Source: Chloroflexota bacterium
Lineage (GTDB): Bacteria; Chloroflexota; Dehalococcoidia; SHYB01; JACPQI01
Reading direction: 5' to 3'
Assembly: GCA_016190545.1 (NCBI GenBank)
Contig: JACPQI010000094.1
Span: 1-7,260 of the forward strand
Length of the DNA stretch: 7,260 bases
The notes under the pieces were generated by a model. The model was given only the letters and a program-made list of their open reading frames with translations, made no database searches and had not been told where the DNA came from. Numbering within the stretch: position 1 is the stretch's first letter; the number at the start of each line of letters is the position of its first letter. The translations under genes were made by a program, and so were the position numbers. Below, one piece after another: positions 5,947 to 7,260 of the stretch.

Positions 5947-5955
5947 TGGTATTCT
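5947..5955 (+). promoter_or_regulatory. Extended -10 promoter candidate of recG (leaderless)
   Basis: TGGTATTCT (TG, one base, TATTCT) ends at 5955. The recG ATG begins at 5962, 7 nt after the end of the -10 box, which is where transcription itself should start. No Shine-Dalgarno sequence lies between. This suggests a leaderless mRNA. No convincing -35 box is visible. Confidence 0.45.
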
Positions 5956-5961
5956 TGCAGC

Positions 5962-7260
5962 ATGGCTGAGCGACAGGCCAGCGAATTGCTGGAGCGGCTG
6001 CGCAAAGTCCTTGAACTGGAGCGCGCCAAGGGCTTCAAGGACGCGGCGGTCTACGGCGGCCTCGACCGTTTCCTGGAGAGGTGGGCCACCCAGGCGGGAA
6101 ACAGCGAAGACAGCGCTGCCCAGGAGTTGTCTCGCGAGTTGGGCGCGTCCGGCATACGCTACCGGGAGCTTGACGCGGCGGCGCGCGCGCGCTGGGTCGA
6201 GCGGGCTTTGGCAAGCCTCAGTGGCGCAAGCGCACCAAGCGCCCTTCGACAGGCCCAGGGCGAACGGGAAACCTCTGTTCCTGTCAAGTCCTCTCGCTCC
6301 CTTCGTAGTGGGTCACCCCCATCCGTTCGCGGTGAGCTTGTCGAACCGCAGATAGACAGCGCTCCTCTCTCCGAGCCTCTCGCCGCCATGAAGGGCTTCG
6401 GGCCGCAGCTTGCCGCCCGCTTTGAGCGGCTGGGCGTCCGCACCGTTCAGGACGTCCTCTACCTGTTCCCCCGCCGTCATCAGGACTTCTCCCGACTGGC
6501 CACCGTCGTGGAGCTGCGGCCCGGCCAGGAGCAGACCATTGACGCCCGTGTGTGGGGGTGCAAGGAGAAGCGCCTGTCCACGGGCCGCCGCATCGTGGAG
6601 GCCACGCTGTACGACGACACCGGCAACGTGCAGGTGACGTGGTACAACCTGGGCTTCCTCGCACGGGAGCTCAAGCCCAACACACGCGTCATCATCAGCG
6701 GCCGCGTGGGCGCATTGCGCGGTCGTCCCCACTTCGAACACCCGGAGTACGAGATTGTCGATGAGGAGACGCAGGAGCTTATTCACACGGGACGTCTGGT
6801 GCCCGTGTACCCGGCCACGGAAGGGCTGCGGCAGCGCACCCTCCGGCGCTGGGTCAAGCGCATTGTGGACCAGTGGTCGCCTGCGGTGCGGGACTTCCTT
6901 CCGTCGCGCATTCGGAGCAAAGCCGGCTTCCTGGAGCTGGCCGAGGCGGTGCGCCAGGCCCACTACCCAGACGACCTGTCGAAGCAGGACGATGCGCGCC
7001 GCCGCTTGGCCTTCGACGAGTTGTTCCTGATGCAGCTTGGCATTTTGCAGCGGCGCAAGGAGTGGCGACAGGGCCAGCCGGGTCGGGCTATCACCGTGGA
7101 CCAAGAGGCGCTTGACGCCTTCCTATCCTCCTTGCCGTTCACGCTCACCGGCTCGCAGCAACGTGTGCTCGACCAGGTGCTGCGAGATATCCAGCGCTCT
7201 ATACCCATGGCCCGGCTGCTGCAAGGGGAAGTGGGCAGCGGCAAGACGGTGGTGGCGACG
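5962..7260 (+). CDS. recG: ATP-dependent DNA helicase RecG, N-terminal half (runs off right edge)
   Basis: RecG is a superfamily 2 helicase that reverses stalled replication forks and processes branched DNA. The 433 visible residues contain, in order: an N-terminal helical extension (1-80, with GFKDAAVYGGLDRFLERW at 24-41), a low-complexity linker (about 88-138), the conserved KGFGPQLAARFERLGVRTVQDVLYLFPRRHQDFS segment (144-177), the OB-fold wedge domain (about 185-270), and the start of the helicase domain with LTGSQQRVLDQVL (395-407) and the Walker A motif GEVGSGKT (422-429). The extension resembles that of Dehalococcoidia-type RecG as I recall it. The ATG at 5962 lacks a ribosome binding site but fits a leaderless start; no better upstream start is seen. 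Residues 95-129 are encoded by an in-frame inverted-repeat element. The remaining helicase motifs lie beyond 7260. Confidence 0.95.
   Translation, partial: MAERQASELLERLRKVLELERAKGFKDAAVYGGLDRFLERWATQAGNSEDSAAQELSRELGASGIRYRELDAAARARWVERALASLSGASAPSALRQAQGERETSVPVKSSRSLRSGSPPSVRGELVEPQIDSAPLSEPLAAMKGFGPQLAARFERLGVRTVQDVLYLFPRRHQDFSRLATVVELRPGQEQTIDARVWGCKEKRLSTGRRIVEATLYDDTGNVQVTWYNLGFLARELKPNTRVIISGRVGALRGRPHFEHPEYEIVDEETQELIHTGRLVPVYPATEGLRQRTLRRWVKRIVDQWSPAVRDFLPSRIRSKAGFLELAEAVRQAHYPDDLSKQDDARRRLAFDELFLMQLGILQRRKEWRQGQPGRAITVDQEALDAFLSSLPFTLTGSQQRVLDQVLRDIQRSIPMARLLQGEVGSGKTVVAT
6243..6347. repeat. Palindromic repeat element inserted in frame in recG
   Basis: Two 25-bp arms face each other: 6243-6267 (beginning CCTTCGACAGGCCCAGGG) and 6323-6347, whose complement begins GGTTCGACAAGCTCACCG. 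They match at 19 of 25 positions, with TTCGACA and GCGAACGG identical. A 55-bp spacer separates them. The total of 105 bp is exactly 35 codons, translated as residues 95-129 of RecG, including LRQAQGE from the left arm and VRGELVEP from the right arm. These peptides, and the other-frame readings such as FDRPRANG and SLSN, are what I recall from a short interspersed palindromic repeat spread through many bacterial genomes. It falls in a disordered linker, where an insertion should be tolerated. No clear target-site duplication is visible. Mobility is inferred, not shown. Confidence 0.75.

Noticed and set aside
5868..5961. A transcription-factor site or shared operator in the divergent region
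   Set aside because: Apart from the two extended -10 candidates I found no clear inverted or direct repeat in these 94 bp.
5094..5969. A 291-codon plus-strand frame opposite the transporter
   Set aside because: The product is a charged, low-complexity Glu/Gly/Arg-rich sequence, the usual antisense image of a membrane protein gene, and it overlaps the recG start.
5868..6038. A 57-codon upstream extension of the transporter frame
   Set aside because: It overlaps recG antisense, lies upstream of the predicted promoter, and lacks transporter features. GTG 5867 has a ribosome binding site and the family N-terminus.
6180..6190. Alternating GC run inside recG as a possible Z-DNA or regulatory site
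   Set aside because: It is short and simply encodes Ala-Arg-Ala-Arg in a GC-rich gene, with nothing around it to suggest a special role.
6313..7104. A 263-codon minus-strand frame opposite recG
   Set aside because: The plus strand carries an unbroken recG frame with clear RecG motifs over the same interval; the antisense product has no recognisable features.

Overview
The window looks like chromosomal DNA of a moderately GC-rich bacterium (roughly 60% G+C by eye). It most plausibly comes from the Chloroflexota, class Dehalococcoidia or a relative. That placement is an inference from three things: the N-terminally extended RecG, the cluster of ribonuclease Y, a YmdB-type phosphoesterase and a PHP protein, and a palindromic repeat family I associate with such genomes. 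No marker RNA gene is present to confirm it. Almost the whole window is coding. I see no tRNA, rRNA, CRISPR array, insertion sequence or phage gene.

Layout, left to right. Positions 1-1876, minus strand, hold a compact operon read as ymdB-type metallophosphoesterase, then PHP phosphoesterase, then fabZ. FabZ is cut by the left edge. The first two genes overlap by 4 nt (ATGA) and fabZ starts 3 nt after the PHP stop. The operon has its own sigma70-like promoter (TTGCAA, 17 nt, TACAAT) just downstream of a GC-rich hairpin that follows rny. Positions 1985-3538, minus, encode ribonuclease Y behind a near-consensus promoter (TTGACT, 17 nt, TATAGT). Positions 3686-4504, minus, encode a metallo-beta-lactamase-fold hydrolase with a complete metal site and its own promoter (TTGACA, 17 nt, TACACT). 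The -35 box of that promoter contains the stop codon of the gene upstream. That gene, 4599-5867, minus, is a 12-helix major facilitator transporter of the oxalate/formate-monocarboxylate type. From 5962 rightwards, plus strand, runs recG, open at the right edge just past its Walker A motif. A 94-bp divergent region separates it from the transporter.

Functionally, rny, ymdB and the PHP gene suggest an RNA-turnover and nucleotide-phosphate neighbourhood next to the start of a fatty-acid gene. A possible link is 3',5'-bisphosphate (pAp), which is both a by-product of acyl-carrier-protein charging and a known substrate of some PHP proteins. The transporter and the hydrolase may form a separate metabolic pair. 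RecG is a housekeeping helicase.

The most unusual structure is inside recG. An inverted-repeat element (two 25-bp arms, 55-bp spacer, 105 bp in total) sits in frame and is translated as exactly 35 residues in the linker between the N-terminal extension and the wedge region. Other points of note are a perfect 32-bp palindrome between the hydrolase gene and rny, two mutually exclusive stems at the rny promoter and leader, and a probable leaderless recG transcript. I see no convincing evidence of a wholly new multi-gene system.
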